Both the position numbers and the translations under genes were made by a program. Positions 63,879 to 64,000 of a DNA stretch of 64,000 nucleotides are shown here, piece after piece. Location: positions 68,965 to 132,964 of the forward strand of contig CAYQXY010000008.1 in the NCBI GenBank assembly GCA_964421595.1. Direction: 5' to 3'. The notes beneath the pieces are model-generated. The model searched no databases. It was not told the origin of the DNA and saw only the letters and a list, made by a program, of their open reading frames with translations. How positions within the stretch are numbered: position 1 is the stretch's first letter; each line of letters opens with the position of its first letter. The DNA comes from PXAP01 sp964421595 (GTDB taxonomy: Bacteria > Bacteroidota > Bacteroidia > Bacteroidales > PUMT01).

Positions 63879-64000
63879 CGTGATTCAAAAATTACATTTC
63901 TTTTTGATTAAATCTTATTTTAATATCTTTTTTATATCATCATTATCTAATTCTACTTTGACAGATTACTAAAAATAGCAATTTATTATTATAAAAACAA

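Noticed and set aside
1..64000. CRISPR arrays, tRNA or rRNA genes, insertion sequences, prophage, defence systems
   Set aside because: I looked for regular spaced repeats, cloverleaf sequences, transposase motifs and phage or nuclease genes and found none that I could support.

Overview
The window comes from a member of the Bacteroidota. Two complete SusC/SusD pairs, a FecI-type sigma factor with a FecR anti-sigma, two further TonB-dependent receptors with carboxypeptidase-like N-terminal domains, C-terminal DUF4974, BACON-free SusD lipoproteins, TAnnTTTG-like promoters and weak Shine-Dalgarno sequences all point there. It looks like an environmental Bacteroidia-type genome of moderate to low GC. 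I cannot name the genus. No rRNA, tRNA, CRISPR array, phage or transposase was recognised.

Layout. 1-1.5 kb: the start of a GH106-like alpha-L-rhamnosidase lipoprotein and an upstream LamG-domain protein. 1.6-4.4 kb: an ECF sigma factor with a membrane partner, an XRE regulator, an intact MDR oxidoreductase, and between them relics of a second MDR gene and of a DUF2975 gene. 4.6-19.9 kb (all minus strand): a GDPD phosphodiesterase, a tandem double-GDPD lipoprotein, a PHP-domain phosphoesterase, SusD, SusC with an STN domain, FecR, FecI, a secreted protein carrying the zinc-site pattern of phospholipase C/P1 nuclease, and a TonB-dependent receptor. 20-28.4 kb: an alpha/beta hydrolase, a small gene with a nonsense codon, a FAD oxidoreductase lying between two pieces of a broken MDR gene, a DUF6544 protein, a methyltransferase-flavodoxin-membrane protein operon, and a TIM-barrel lipoprotein. 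28.4-37.1 kb: a Pro/Asp-rich exported protein, a TonB-dependent receptor, an AraC-type regulator with TolB-like and TPR parts, an exported DUF4438 protein and a DUF4038 glycosidase-like protein. 37.2-41.4 kb: an envelope glycosylation set (LPG-synthase-type membrane protein, GT2, ArnT-like GT39, PAP2 phosphatase). 41.8-43.6 kb: small membrane genes and an S41 peptidase relic. 43.8-50.1 kb (plus strand): a second SusC/SusD pair followed by an Sb-PDE-like PHP phosphodiesterase. 50.3-58.3 kb: an S9 peptidase, small exported proteins, a hybrid histidine kinase, a C-GCAxxG-C-C protein, a TspO-like membrane protein and an outer-membrane barrel whose decayed paralogue lies 4 kb away. 58.7-63.9 kb: a GH88/105-like hydrolase, a GH2 C-terminal relic and a DUF5107-TPR protein.

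How the genes fit together. The striking theme is that both SusC/SusD pairs are linked to phosphodiesterases and not to glycoside hydrolases. The first locus adds GDPDs, a candidate zinc phospholipase C/nuclease with its own receptor, and FecI/FecR control. My reading is that these are two systems for capturing phosphodiester-containing molecules (phospholipid head-group esters, teichoic-acid-like or glycerophosphodiester polymers) and releasing phosphate and the alcohol. That is inference from gene content. The rest is accessory carbohydrate and envelope metabolism, with an unusually high number of recognisable gene relics in the intergenic strips.
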